Shown in pieces: positions 1-7,726 of a stretch of 64,000 nucleotides of DNA; the stretch's first letter is position 1; each line of letters begins with the position of its first letter. The notes under the pieces were generated by a model, which was not told the DNA's origin, ran no database searches, and saw nothing but the letters and a program-made list of their open reading frames with translations. Position numbers and translations under genes: made by a program. Source of the DNA: Colimorpha_A sp900556615 (GTDB taxonomy: Bacteria > Bacillota > Clostridia > Oscillospirales > CAG-272); assembly GCA_963598415.1 (NCBI GenBank), contig CAVBUH010000050.1, positions 1-64,000 of the forward strand, written 5' to 3'.

Positions 1-46
1 CTGCTTCATAGCATTAACAAACTGTGAACGCTATGTGCAGCCATCA

Positions 47-95
47 CAAAAGCCAAGGTCAAATTCAATCGATTGATCTTGGCTTTTTGTTTCTT
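47..95 (+). terminator. Rho-independent terminator at window start
   Basis: A 13-bp stem (AAAGCCAAGGTCA with TGATCTTGGCTTT, one G-U pair) is followed by a T-rich run. It probably ends a plus-strand transcript whose gene lies before the window. No gene remnant is recognisable in bases 1-46. Confidence 0.75.
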
Positions 96-316
96 TTGTA
101 TCGAGTTAAGGTCAAAAATCTCAATTTGACTCAGCCTCTAATTTCCATGTAAGATACCTTCTTATAGAACCTGCTCATTCGCAGAAACAGCTTTTTATTA
201 TCGAAAGCCCGGAGAGCATCGTGATTTGACCTGATGATTAGACCGGAAAGCGAGGGCTTCATTATGGTTAAGGCGGTTATCGGCATCATCTGCCGCTTTG
301 TACGAAAAAGGACTGC
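96..316. other. Intergenic, no gene recognised
   Basis: Short overlapping frames here have no ribosome binding site and no recognisable product. The stretch just precedes the first family A repeat and contains a GGTTAAGGCGGT...CCGC motif near 270-295 that may be a very short remnant of the same family. Confidence 0.5.
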
Positions 317-495
317 TAAGGCAATACCGCACAATGATTGTTTTGCAGTTGTGCTGCCGGATTTTTTCGTCAAACAATACAAATTGAGGAGGTAGGCGAG
401 ACTCCTCTGCCGACGAAATTTGTAAAGTATGACGGAAAAGATACAAGCATATGCGCAATAAAGGCGTTAACTGTGCACCCGGCGGTATTGCTCTA
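317..495 (+). repeat. Family A repeat, copy A1
   Basis: Full-length member (about 180 bp) beginning TAAGGCAATACCGC and ending GGCGGTATTGC. The termini are inverted repeats and the interior is a long imperfect palindrome: the CGTCA-ACAATAC-AATTG arm pairs with AAATTTGTAAAGTATGACGG. No coding potential. Confidence 0.9.
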
Positions 496-640
496 AAAAC
501 CTGACGTTTTTTTACAGTCTCCAAAACACGGACAGAAACCCGCGATTGCGACGCATGTTTAAAGCATGACTTTTTTATGCCGCCTTATTCATGGCAGATA
601 TCGCAGAATCCGGTATTTTTTTTTCGGTTCTATAATATAC

Positions 641-807
641 TTAAAGGGACCTCTAAAAAATCACTGCCTAAATCCGGCTCGAACGGTTTTCCGTCATTCG
701 TCACCAAATTTCTTGACAGACGGATGCGCTGTCTGCAAAATTTTGGTTTAGACTGACGAAAAGATCTCCTTGCCGTCTGTGAACTTGCATTTTTAGAAAT
801 ACCCTAA
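641..807 (+). repeat. Family B repeat, copy B1
   Basis: About 167 bp, starting TTAAAGGGACCTCTAA and ending TTTTTAGAAATACCCTAA. The interior carries the arms TTCGTCAC-AAA-TT-CTTGACAGAC and GTCTGC-AAAATTTT...GACTGACGAA, so the whole unit can fold into one hairpin. At least eight related copies or fragments are in the window. Confidence 0.85.
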
Positions 808-821
808 AATGAAAACCTGTT

Positions 822-1073
822 TCAGCGAAGGGAAGTCTTGATGTCCGCTATACAATCAAGGCATACAAGCTTTCCTTTATAAAATGTTACATTATCCGCA
901 TTGCCGCAAAAGATACATGATGGCTGATATTTTTTTAGAATAATTTTCTCATCGTCGATGAATATCTCTACTGCGTCCCCTTTATTGGCTATATCCATAT
1001 TTTTTCTGATTTCAATCGGAAGGACAATTCTTCCAAGCTCATCAACTTTTCTTACTATTCCTGTTGATTTCAT
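822..1073 (-). CDS. AbrB/SpoVT-type transition-state regulator with zinc-binding tail
   Basis: An 83-residue DNA-binding regulator. Residues 1-50 match the swapped-hairpin AbrB fold (STGIVRKVDELGRIVLP is close to the family signature). A C-terminal tail carries two CxxC pairs (C53/C56 and C71/C74), an arrangement common in clostridial AbrB-like proteins and likely to bind zinc. An upstream in-frame ATG nine codons earlier exists, but GGAGG seven bases before the chosen ATG decides the start. It is monocistronic and divergent from spmA. By analogy it would act during the growth-to-sporulation transition; the actual targets cannot be read here. Confidence 0.9.
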   Translation of the reverse strand: MKSTGIVRKVDELGRIVLPIEIRKNMDIANKGDAVEIFIDDEKIILKKYQPSCIFCGNADNVTFYKGKLVCLDCIADIKTSLR

Positions 1074-1197
1074 AAACATACCTCCAAAACATTTTTTCAC
1101 TTAGTTCAACCGAACTCCATTAACCTATAAACGCAGAACGAAAACAAAATACAGAAAAATATCGATTATTCTTCCCATTCTTTTTGCTTTCGACACT

Positions 1198-1226
1198 ATA
1201 TTACCATATATTAGCATTTAAGTCAA
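1198..1226 (-). promoter_or_regulatory. Sigma-A-type promoter for abrB
   Basis: Minus strand reads TTGACT, 17 bases, TAATAT, about 125 bases upstream of the abrB start. No operator could be identified. Confidence 0.5.
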
Positions 1227-1468
1227 TAGTTTTGATAATTTTTTGTTTATTATTTACTTTTTCTTAACATCTGTCGATATTTCTCCTGTTTTATTGATAT
1301 TTTTCATATATTAAGGTTAAGATGTTTTTCATTCATGAATGGCGTAATATATTTTTCTCCGTATTGTAAACTTGGAAATGCTGCGTTTTGATATCAGTCG
1401 ATTTTTTATTCAAATTATAATTTTCTTTCATGTTTTTATTGAAATTCATATACAGAAAGGCAGATAAA
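1227..1468. other. AT-rich intergenic space before spmA
   Basis: Very AT-rich, no gene. A sporulation-sigma promoter for spmA would be expected here but I could not identify one with confidence. The ribosome binding site for spmA (AGAAAGG) is at 1454-1460. Confidence 0.4.
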
Positions 1469-2050
1469 ATGGCTGTAAAAATTTCCGGAATCCTTATTGC
1501 CGTATCCTTTGTTTTCGCACTGATGAGCGGAAATATGCAGGCGCTTTCCGCGGCTGCCGTTGCAGGATGCTCCAAGGCGGTTACCCTTACGCTATCGCTT
1601 CTTGGAATGATGTGTTTATGGAGCGGGATTATGCGTGCTGCAGGGGCTCTTGGTGTTTTACAAAAGCTCTCTAAGCTTCTTTCTCCTCTCTTGAAACGGA
1701 TATTTCCCGATGCGTGGAAGAAAGGCAGAGGAATATCAGAGATTTCCGCTGCTATTATCGCCAATATTCTGGGGATCGGGAATGCCGCTACTCCCCTTGC
1801 TGTCGGAGCTATGAAAGCGCTCTCGGACGGAAAAAGCGATATTGCCACCGACGATATGGTGACCTTTACTGTTCTTGGGACTGCTTTTCCGAGTCTGATT
1901 CCAACAACAGTAATCGCCTTGCGCGCCTCTGCAGGAAGTGAAAATCCGTTTGATATTCTTCCCGCCGTATGGATTTGCTCGTTTTGTCTGTCATCGTTTG
2001 CCATTCTTCTTTCGCGGATGATGCGACGAGGTCGCAAATCTGAAACATGA
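1469..2050 (+). CDS. spmA: Spore maturation protein A
   Basis: A 193-residue multi-pass membrane protein of the nucleoside-recognition (Gate) family. SpmA-typical features are the hydrophobic N-terminus, WSGIMRAAG, the LLSPLLKRIFP segment, and the conserved ANILGIGNAATPLAVGAM stretch near the middle. SpmA and SpmB together are needed for proper spore core dehydration in Bacillus and Clostridium. The start at 1469 has AGAAAGG eight bases upstream; an earlier in-frame ATG at 1430 lacks one. The stop codon abuts a composite repeat that now separates the gene from spmB. Confidence 0.93.
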   Translation: MAVKISGILIAVSFVFALMSGNMQALSAAAVAGCSKAVTLTLSLLGMMCLWSGIMRAAGALGVLQKLSKLLSPLLKRIFPDAWKKGRGISEISAAIIANILGIGNAATPLAVGAMKALSDGKSDIATDDMVTFTVLGTAFPSLIPTTVIALRASAGSENPFDILPAVWICSFCLSSFAILLSRMMRRGRKSET

Positions 2051-2470
2051 AATCGCTGGATCAATCGGCTATGTAGATTTCCAAGATGATTTTTTGAATG
2101 GTAAGGCAAAAATGAAGGAGTACGGTTAAGGAAGCACTGCCAGGTTCACGACTTGCACCTTGATGATGCGTCCGCATGGCAATTTTTCGTCATACTTCAG
2201 GGCGTCTCGAAGAAATCACTGCCCTAAACCGGCTCCAACTGTTTTCCGTCATTCATCACAGAAAATCCTTGGGCAATACCGTACAATGATTGTTCCGGTC
2301 TTGAGGAAATACCTCACAATGATTGCTGAATAGTTGTGCCGCCGTATTTTTCGTCATACGATACCAATTGAGTAGGCAAGTGCGGATCCTTTGCCGACAT
2401 GAAGTATAACGGAATAGAGGTAAGCATATGCGCAGCAAAAGCGTTAACCGTGCGCTCGGCGGAGAATCTT
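2048..2470. repeat. Composite of repeat families C, A and B between spmA and spmB
   Basis: Reading left to right: the 5' part of a family C unit (2048-2126), a family A fragment starting at the TTAAGG of 2126, a family B fragment (about 2199-2270), then a nearly complete family A unit with a duplicated start (GGCAATACCGTACAATGATTG at 2271 and a second CACAATGATTG near 2314) ending about 2466. The nesting shows repeated insertion into older copies. No coding capacity. Confidence 0.8.
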
Positions 2471-2601
2471 ACAGGAAAAAACGCGAAGAATTTTCCGAAA
2501 TTGAAGCTGTATAATCGGTGCAGTTCAAAAAAGAAATACAGTTCTTCTTAAACCCCGTAATTATTATGGATAAGGAAGCTTCCCTCGCGGAAGATTTGGT
2601 T

Positions 2602-3126
2602 ATGCATATGACTTTTTTTTCATCGCTTATCATTCCCGCGCTTCTCACTTTATTCGGACTTGCCTGTGTTTTTTCAAAACGCGACGTTCCCTCCGCCTTT
2701 CTCGAAGGCGCTGCCGACGGAGTTCGTTCGGGGATAGGACTTTTACCTTCTTTGGTTATTTTGATGACAGCAGTATCCATGTTCAGCGCAAGCGGAGCTG
2801 CCGAAGCGTTGTCGGAGCTTCTTGAGCCGATTATGACAAAACTCGGAATTCCTTCGGAGCTTATTCCTTTGATTGTTGTAAGACCTGTTTCGGGAAGCGG
2901 ATCAACCGCTATGTTAAGCGAAATTTTTGAAAAGTACGGTCCTGACAGTTATGCGGCTAAATGTGCTTCTGTCCTGATGGCTTCCTCCGATACGCTGGTG
3001 TATGTTGCAGGCGTTTATATGTCGGCAGCGGGCGTGAGAAAAACCCGGCATACTCTCCCCGCCGCGTTTCTTGTTATGCTCCTCGGCATTTTTCTCTCCT
3101 GTCTTCTCGCCCGCCTGTTACTCTAA
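2602..3126 (+). CDS. spmB: Spore maturation protein B
   Basis: A 174-residue membrane protein (start 2602), the usual partner of SpmA. Family landmarks are SGIGLLPSLVILMTAVSMF, the segment LIVVRPVSGSGSTAMLSE, and ASSDTLVYVAGVYMSAAG. A longer in-frame start at 2518 exists, but CGGAAG at 2588-2593 gives a good spacing to ATG 2602, and the extra N-terminus would read out of repeat-flanking DNA. spmA and spmB are normally almost overlapping; here they are about 550 bases apart. The last nine bases overlap the end of the convergent HTH gene. Confidence 0.9.
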   Translation: MHMTFFSSLIIPALLTLFGLACVFSKRDVPSAFLEGAADGVRSGIGLLPSLVILMTAVSMFSASGAAEALSELLEPIMTKLGIPSELIPLIVVRPVSGSGSTAMLSEIFEKYGPDSYAAKCASVLMASSDTLVYVAGVYMSAAGVRKTRHTLPAAFLVMLLGIFLSCLLARLLL

Positions 3127-3582
3127 AGAGGAAAGCTTCTCTTCTCCGGTACATTCCGTCATATAGGCGTAAACCTTATCAAGCGCGGCATCCTTAATTC
3201 TGTAAATCTGCGATTTTTCAAGAGACAGCTTTTCCATAAGCTCCTCTGCCGCGCCGTAAGAAGCGTCGGAAAGGAAAAAACGTTCTATCACTTCGCGTTC
3301 TTTTCCTTTCAATATCCCGATTGCTCTTTTCAATGTTTCTTTCCTTGTTGTAACGATCAGCAGCCTTATCCGAAGTTCCTCTTTTTTTGATATTTGCGAA
3401 ACAAGAAAATCCTCATATTTAGAGCTTCCGCCGAAATTCGGTGCGGCGGAGGGATTACTTATTCTGAGCGATTTCAGCAGATGTTCCGTTTGGAACATTT
3501 GTTCTCTTATAAAATGCTCATTTTCACAAAGCTTGCGGTATTCCTTAAGAAACCTGGCGGCTTTCATGCGGTTTTGGTTCAT
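3118..3582 (-). CDS. Phage-type sigma-like HTH protein (DUF1492-like)
   Basis: A 154-residue protein with a coiled, charged N-terminal half and a C-terminal region (about 95-145) resembling sigma-70 region 4: LKGKEREVIERFF, then AAEELMEKLSLEKSQIYRIKDAALDKV. This layout is that of DUF1492/ArpU-like late regulators of phages and integrative elements. AAAGGA sits eight bases upstream of the ATG. It converges on spmB (nine-base overlap) and lies next to an XRE/ImmA pair, so I read it as part of a regulatory module of phage origin. Family assignment is by layout, so moderate. Confidence 0.6.
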   Translation of the reverse strand: MNQNRMKAARFLKEYRKLCENEHFIREQMFQTEHLLKSLRISNPSAAPNFGGSSKYEDFLVSQISKKEELRIRLLIVTTRKETLKRAIGILKGKEREVIERFFLSDASYGAAEELMEKLSLEKSQIYRIKDAALDKVYAYMTECTGEEKLSSLE

Positions 3583-3597
3583 AGGGCTTGTCCTTTC

Positions 3598-3613
3598 TTC
3601 CGATAATCCGGAA
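3598..3613. promoter_or_regulatory. Putative XRE operator O1
   Basis: TTCCG-N6-CGGAA, the same half-sites and spacing as O2 at 3704-3719. It lies in the leader of the HTH gene just before its ribosome binding site, and upstream of the plus-strand promoter. Confidence 0.55.
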
Positions 3614-3630
3614 TATTGTTGCCAACCATG

Positions 3631-3659
3631 TTGACAAAATCAAAATCTGAGGGTATAAT
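3631..3659 (+). promoter_or_regulatory. Consensus promoter for the XRE-ImmA operon
   Basis: A perfect TTGACA, 17-base spacer, TATAAT. The start point would be near 3666, giving a leader of about 120 bases to the GTG at 3788. The leader runs through operator O2 and the opposing promoter. Confidence 0.75.
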
Positions 3660-3697
3660 AATGATAGAATATATTTTTGAGTTCACCCGATGTATAT

Positions 3698-3726
3698 ATT
3701 ATATTCCGAATATTCGGAAATGTCAA
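3698..3726 (-). promoter_or_regulatory. Consensus promoter for the HTH gene, opposing the XRE promoter
   Basis: On the minus strand TTGACA (3726-3721), 17 bases, TATAAT (3703-3698). It points toward the plus-strand promoter at 3631-3659, so the two transcripts would overlap face to face. Confidence 0.7.
3704..3719. promoter_or_regulatory. Putative XRE operator O2, perfect palindrome
   Basis: TTCCGAATATTCGGAA is a perfect 16-base palindrome that exactly fills the spacer between the -35 and -10 of the minus-strand promoter. A further half-site TTCCGAA is at 3741-3747. Confidence 0.7.
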
Positions 3727-3787
3727 TACCCTTATAAAAATTCCGAAAACTTTTTGACCGGTTAATGAGAAAGATTGAGGTGCCGCT

Positions 3788-4135
3788 GTGTTTTCCGATA
3801 TTTTCTGTCAATTGTTACAAAAACATCATATCAATCCCCTGCGCCTTGCCAAAGAGATTGGCGTGCCGAAATCGGTTGTTTACGAATGGAAAAACGGGGA
3901 ACGCGAACCGAGCGTGGAAAATATGGTTAAGCTGTCCGAGTTCTTTGGCGTATCGCTTGAATATCTTGCTGGACAATCGGAAGCCCCCGACAGTGAGGAG
4001 CGCGAGCTTATCGTAATGCTTCGTGCGGCAAAGGAGATATCCAAGGACGACCATGATGAATTGATTGACAGCTTCAAAAAAAATATCAGCGCATATCTGC
4101 GCTCAAAATCCTCTGATGACCGGAAGCAAGATTGA
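3788..4135 (+). CDS. XRE-family repressor
   Basis: A 115-residue helix-turn-helix protein. Residues about 6-62 form a Cro/C1-type HTH (LAKEIGVPKSVVYEWKNGEREPSVENMVKLSEFFGVSLEYL), followed by a short acidic/helical tail. The start is GTG with GAGG seven bases upstream. It overlaps the ImmA/IrrE-like gene by 20 bases. In ICEBs1 and many prophages the ImmA protease cleaves the adjacent XRE repressor (ImmR); the same relation is inferred here. The TTCCG-N6-CGGAA palindromes in the upstream region are its likely operators. Confidence 0.85.
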   Translation: MFSDIFCQLLQKHHINPLRLAKEIGVPKSVVYEWKNGEREPSVENMVKLSEFFGVSLEYLAGQSEAPDSEERELIVMLRAAKEISKDDHDELIDSFKKNISAYLRSKSSDDRKQD

Positions 4136-4712
4136 GGCGGAAGCGCTTTCTTTGCTTTTAAAGCAAAAGCTTGCCGGACGCTTTGCCCTTTACTTTCTTG
4201 ATTTTCGTCATATTGTGACCGGCGGCAGAGCGCTTATCAGCAGTATCTCCGAATACGAAAGCTCGGTAGGAGAAAAGCTTCCTTTTCGCCCCGAAGGCTT
4301 TACGGTACAAAAAGGAAATATTTCTCTTATCTTATACGATGATCATATATCCAATCGCTTGCGCCAGAATTGGACTATTGCGCATGAACTCGGTCATATT
4401 TTTCTTTCTCATACCTCGGACGGAAAAAAACAGCAAAACGAAGCCAATCGCTTTGCCGCGGCGCTGCTTATTCCCGAGGCTGTGGTGAGATTTCTCGATT
4501 GCAGCCTGGGACGCGATATCTTACCGGAAGAGATGACGCGCTATTTTCCAGCGTCTTTTACCGCTTGCAGCAAACGCAGAGCTGAACTGAGAGGAACCGA
4601 CTATTTCCCGACCGATGCCGGCGCCGAGCTTGTTAAAAGACTCTTTTCTCCCGGCAGTGCCGCACCTTCGGAGGCGCTTTCCGATTTTGAAAATGCTGTG
4701 TTCTTTAAATAG
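4116..4712 (+). CDS. ImmA/IrrE-type zinc metallopeptidase
   Basis: A 198-residue predicted cytoplasmic zinc protease. The catalytic HELGH is at residues 90-94 and is followed about 12 residues later by the E-A-N-R-F-A-A-A-L-L-I-P segment typical of the family (third ligand Glu). Start chosen at the ATG inside the XRE gene end; a longer frame from 4065 would overlap more. Probable role: cleavage of the XRE repressor to induce the module. No integrase or transfer genes adjoin, so it is a stand-alone or relic immunity pair. Confidence 0.85.
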   Translation: MTGSKIEAEALSLLLKQKLAGRFALYFLDFRHIVTGGRALISSISEYESSVGEKLPFRPEGFTVQKGNISLILYDDHISNRLRQNWTIAHELGHIFLSHTSDGKKQQNEANRFAAALLIPEAVVRFLDCSLGRDILPEEMTRYFPASFTACSKRRAELRGTDYFPTDAGAELVKRLFSPGSAAPSEALSDFENAVFFK

Positions 4713-4752
4713 TTTTTTACTTTGTCCCTATTCCTCTCACCATATTTTAGCT

Positions 4753-4800
4753 AAAAAGGCAGATACATGGCGTTTTTCCATGTGTCTGCCTTAATCATAT
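4753..4800. terminator. Bidirectional-looking hairpin terminator
   Basis: AAGGCAGATACATGG pairs with CCATGTGTCTGCCTT (15-bp stem, one G-U). It ends the XRE-ImmA transcript and may also face the convergent lipoprotein gene. Confidence 0.75.
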
Positions 4801-4805
4801 TCTTG

Positions 4806-4876
4806 CGTTTCTTTGCCTTGACGTTCAAAAAATCATCTTGGAAATCCGCATAGCAAATTTATTCAGCAATTCTTTA
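4806..4876 (-). repeat. Family C repeat fragment
   Basis: Reverse orientation left part of family C: on the minus strand it reads TTAAAGAATTGCTGAATAAA, then GCGGATTTCCAAGATGAT and AACGTCAAGGCAAAG. The right part of the unit is missing. Confidence 0.75.
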
Positions 4877-4881
4877 AGCGA

Positions 4882-5664
4882 TTAGTCAAAGAGATCGCCA
4901 AGATCACCGAGATCATCTGAATAATCTTCATAGCTCTCATATCCTTCGGGTGCCTGTACGCTGACGGCTGTACCGGGATTGACAAATTCGCATTCCATAT
5001 TGATTTCGGTAGCGACCTCTGTCTCCATCATATCCATCGGCATTTTAAAGCTCATGGAAAGAGCCTTAAAATAGCCGTTTGAGGAAACGGTAACCGATAT
5101 TTTGATGTCTGAAATTTCGGCGTTTACGTTTTCTTCCGTAAGAGATCCGATAAGATCCTTGAAGCTGTCTGCAAACTGCTTGGAGGAAAGGGTAAGAGCA
5201 AAGGTCTTGTTTCCGTCTTTATCCTCGGTTATCTCGGCACCCTCGAAAGCTGATTCCTCAAAATCAGCTTCAAGCATATTCATGCCTGTAGCAGCATCCT
5301 CATCAAGCTCGGTTTTTATCTTGTAGTTTCCTTCCTCGGCGGTATAATAGGAATACTCGCCTGCCGTATAAACATCGGTGGTACTTGACATTCCGAGAGC
5401 TTCAGTAGTGGTAACAACTCTTGATACCGGAGAATCGGTCTTTAAGCCGGCAGTCTTGATGTTCATGTCCATTGGAATTTCAAGATCCATGCCTTCCATC
5501 GACATTTTCATCGTCATATCGATATTCATTTCATAGGAATCAAGGGCACTCATTTTATCATACGCCGCTTTGTAAAGCTCGTATGGCGTCTGCTTCTCTT
5601 TCTGGCAGGAAGCAAAGGGAATGATAAGCATAAGGGTAAGTAAAATTGCTGCAAATTTTTTCAT
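4882..5664 (-). CDS. Secreted lipoprotein of unknown function
   Basis: A 260-residue protein with a signal peptide and lipobox ending at C20 (IPFASC). The mature part is rich in Met, Glu and Asp, with the pattern YELYKAAYDKMSALDSYEMNIDM near its start; such lipoproteins resemble the LppX/LolA-like clam-shell families found in Clostridia, but I cannot name one firmly. The end is strongly acidic (YEDYSDDLGDLGDLFD). AGGAG lies nine bases upstream of the ATG. It sits downstream of the two-component genes on the same strand but about 90 bases away. Confidence 0.8.
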   Translation of the reverse strand: MKKFAAILLTLMLIIPFASCQKEKQTPYELYKAAYDKMSALDSYEMNIDMTMKMSMEGMDLEIPMDMNIKTAGLKTDSPVSRVVTTTEALGMSSTTDVYTAGEYSYYTAEEGNYKIKTELDEDAATGMNMLEADFEESAFEGAEITEDKDGNKTFALTLSSKQFADSFKDLIGSLTEENVNAEISDIKISVTVSSNGYFKALSMSFKMPMDMMETEVATEINMECEFVNPGTAVSVQAPEGYESYEDYSDDLGDLGDLFD

Positions 5665-5750
5665 GATTTACAACTCCTGATGAATAGATATTCCTTAGCA
5701 TTGATAAGGTGAATCCATTATATCATCAAAGCGTCGTACTGTCAAGGCTT

Positions 5751-7265
5751 TTATTTTCTTTCGTTTTCTTCACTTTCCTTGGCAGGAAGCGGCTTCGAAA
5801 AAGATTTTTTTACTTGACTGTCGCTGGCTTTTTTCAGGGTAAAGATAAATTCACAGTATTCACCGTACTTGCTTTTTACCCAAATTTCCTCATTATGAGC
5901 ATCAATGATAGATTTGGCTATGTAAAGTCCGAGCCCGGTACCGGTTTTATCAAGTCCTCTGCTCTTATCCCCCTTGTAAAATCGCTCGAAAACGTGGGGC
6001 AGATCTTCCGGTTTGATCCCCTCGCCGTCATTGTAAACCGAAACAAACACTTTTTTGTCGCGTTCAATGATTCTGATTCTGTACTTGCCGCCGTCCCGTG
6101 AGAATTTGACGCCGTTATCACAGATATTATAAAGAATCTGATAGATGGCGTCATGATCTGCCCAGACGTACATATTTTCCTTGTCCATTTCAAATGCAAC
6201 GTCAAGCTGTTTTTTGTCAATTTTTTGCTCAAAGGACAGCAGAATGACTCGTGCCATCTCGCAGATATCAAAGGCTTTCATGGTGAATTTTCGGTCACCC
6301 GCCTGTATTCTCGAAACGTCAAGAAGCGCTGCAACAAGCCGAGAAAGTCTTCTTACTTCATCCCCTATCATACGGAGATAGTATTCATGCTTTTCTTTCG
6401 GTATCGTTCCGTCAAGAAGCCCGTCGATAAAGCCGGATATCGTCGTCATCGGTGTGCGCAAATCATGGGATACGTTGGAAAGAAAGGTACTTCTCATATT
6501 TTCGAGATCGGCAAGTGATCCTGCCATATTGTTGAAAGCTATTGCAAGCTCCGATATTTCATCGTGTCCCGTCACCGGAACTCTTACGTCGAACTTTCCC
6601 GACGCAAAAGATTTGGCGGCGCGCCCCATATCTTTGAGCGGTGAAATGATCCTGTCGCTGATAAAATAAACCGCGATAAGTGCCGCTAAAAGCACCCAAA
6701 GATAGGTCATTATAATCGCCTTTACTGTCGTCAGCATCAGCGTATTCAGGCTTCTTTCGGTTGTGCATGCGAAAGCGGCGCCGATAACGGAGCCATCGCC
6801 GCTTTCGACGGGTACTCCGAGTACCGTTCTCTTCACCATGAGTACTCCGCCAAGATCGCCTTTTTCCCGGTAACTGCCGTTTTTGACCTCTGTCATAATT
6901 TCGGAAGAAAGCTTTTGGCTTCCGAAGCTTGAATCGGTGAAGGCCATAGAAGCAAGAATGTTGCCTTCTGAATCGGTAAGAAAGATTGACATATCGTTGT
7001 AATTTTGGGTAAGCGCGGAAAAATACGCGCCGACCTCTGCGGAATTGGATATCACGTAATCTCTCAGCGTATCGCTGCCGGAATCCGCAAGTCTTTTTTG
7101 AATCAAATAGCTTATAGAATTTGCTGCGCTTGAAAGCTGTTCCTCGCTTGTTCCCGTATAATAATTTACGATCATCGTGCTTATAATGGAAGCAAGCATG
7201 ACAAAGCTGACAATGATGATAAGCATAAAAGTCGTTATATATTTTGTAAATATGCTTCTGAACAT
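5751..7265 (-). CDS. Membrane sensor histidine kinase
   Basis: A 504-residue sensor kinase. Transmembrane segments at about 11-33 and 181-203 bracket an extracellular sensor of about 145 residues; a HAMP domain follows, then the HisKA H-box NVSHDLRTPM with H267, and a HATPase domain with the N box (NICDNGVKFS), DGEGI and GTGLGLYI. AGGAGA before the ATG at 7265 decides the start over the longer frame. It is the expected partner of the response regulator upstream, but a family A repeat of about 180 bp lies between them. The ligand is unknown. Confidence 0.92.
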   Translation of the reverse strand: MFRSIFTKYITTFMLIIIVSFVMLASIISTMIVNYYTGTSEEQLSSAANSISYLIQKRLADSGSDTLRDYVISNSAEVGAYFSALTQNYNDMSIFLTDSEGNILASMAFTDSSFGSQKLSSEIMTEVKNGSYREKGDLGGVLMVKRTVLGVPVESGDGSVIGAAFACTTERSLNTLMLTTVKAIIMTYLWVLLAALIAVYFISDRIISPLKDMGRAAKSFASGKFDVRVPVTGHDEISELAIAFNNMAGSLADLENMRSTFLSNVSHDLRTPMTTISGFIDGLLDGTIPKEKHEYYLRMIGDEVRRLSRLVAALLDVSRIQAGDRKFTMKAFDICEMARVILLSFEQKIDKKQLDVAFEMDKENMYVWADHDAIYQILYNICDNGVKFSRDGGKYRIRIIERDKKVFVSVYNDGEGIKPEDLPHVFERFYKGDKSRGLDKTGTGLGLYIAKSIIDAHNEEIWVKSKYGEYCEFIFTLKKASDSQVKKSFSKPLPAKESEENERK

Positions 7266-7343
7266 TTCACTCTCCTGCGGTATTTCCGATAGATTCAATG
7301 ACACATTTGCTGTGGCCATTTAAGTTTTTTGGAAAAAAGCTCC

Positions 7344-7522
7344 TTAAGGCAATACCGCACAAGGAATGTTGTGCAGCTATGCCGCCGGATTTTTCGTCAG
7401 ACAATACCAACTGAGGAGGCAAGAGTTGATGATCCCTCTGCCGACGGAATTTGTAAAGTATGACGGAAAAGAAGCAAATGTGCAACAAAGGTGTTAGCTG
7501 TGCACCGGCGGTGTTGTCTTAA
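7344..7522 (+). repeat. Family A repeat, copy A3, inside a two-component operon
   Basis: Full-length unit from TTAAGGCAATACCGC to GGCGGTGTTGTCTTAA, between response regulator and kinase genes. Termini are slightly diverged at the right end. Confidence 0.88.
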
Positions 7523-7610
7523 AAATACTCAAAAACTCTGATAAGAGAAAAGCTCGTTTTTCTCAGAAATAGCCTCTGCCGAAAAAGGCGCTTTCGGTTT
7601 ACCCCTCTTT

Positions 7611-7636
7611 GTTTCTTTCTTGATCAAGAAAGAAAC
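7611..7636. repeat. 26-base perfect palindrome
   Basis: GTTTCTTTCTTGA followed by its exact reverse complement, centred on TGATCA. Related AAGAAAGAAA palindromes occur at both ends of element E (27.5 and 27.9 kb). Confidence 0.8.
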
Positions 7637-7685
7637 AGGGAAGCGTTCCGGCGTCCTGCATAATTTGAGTTTTCTGTTTGCTATG

Positions 7686-7726
7686 CCAAACGCGCCGAAG
7701 CGATTTTTGCCGCTCCGGCGCGTTTT
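7686..7726 (+). terminator. GC-rich hairpin terminator
   Basis: AACGCGCCGAAGCG pairs with CGCTCCGGCGCGTT across a short loop and is followed by T6 on the plus strand. It directly follows the response-regulator stop on the other strand, where the T-run is weak, so read-through into the kinase gene is possible. Confidence 0.6.

Noticed and set aside
690..745. Promoter-like TTGACA-N17-CAAAAT inside family B units
   Set aside because: The spacing is present in B1 and the 24.6 kb copy but not in the 22.8 kb copy; the bases are explained by the hairpin arms CTTGACAGAC/GTCTG.
1333..2109. A 258-codon minus-strand frame across spmA
   Set aside because: Antisense of a clear SpmA; composition is that of a complementary shadow.
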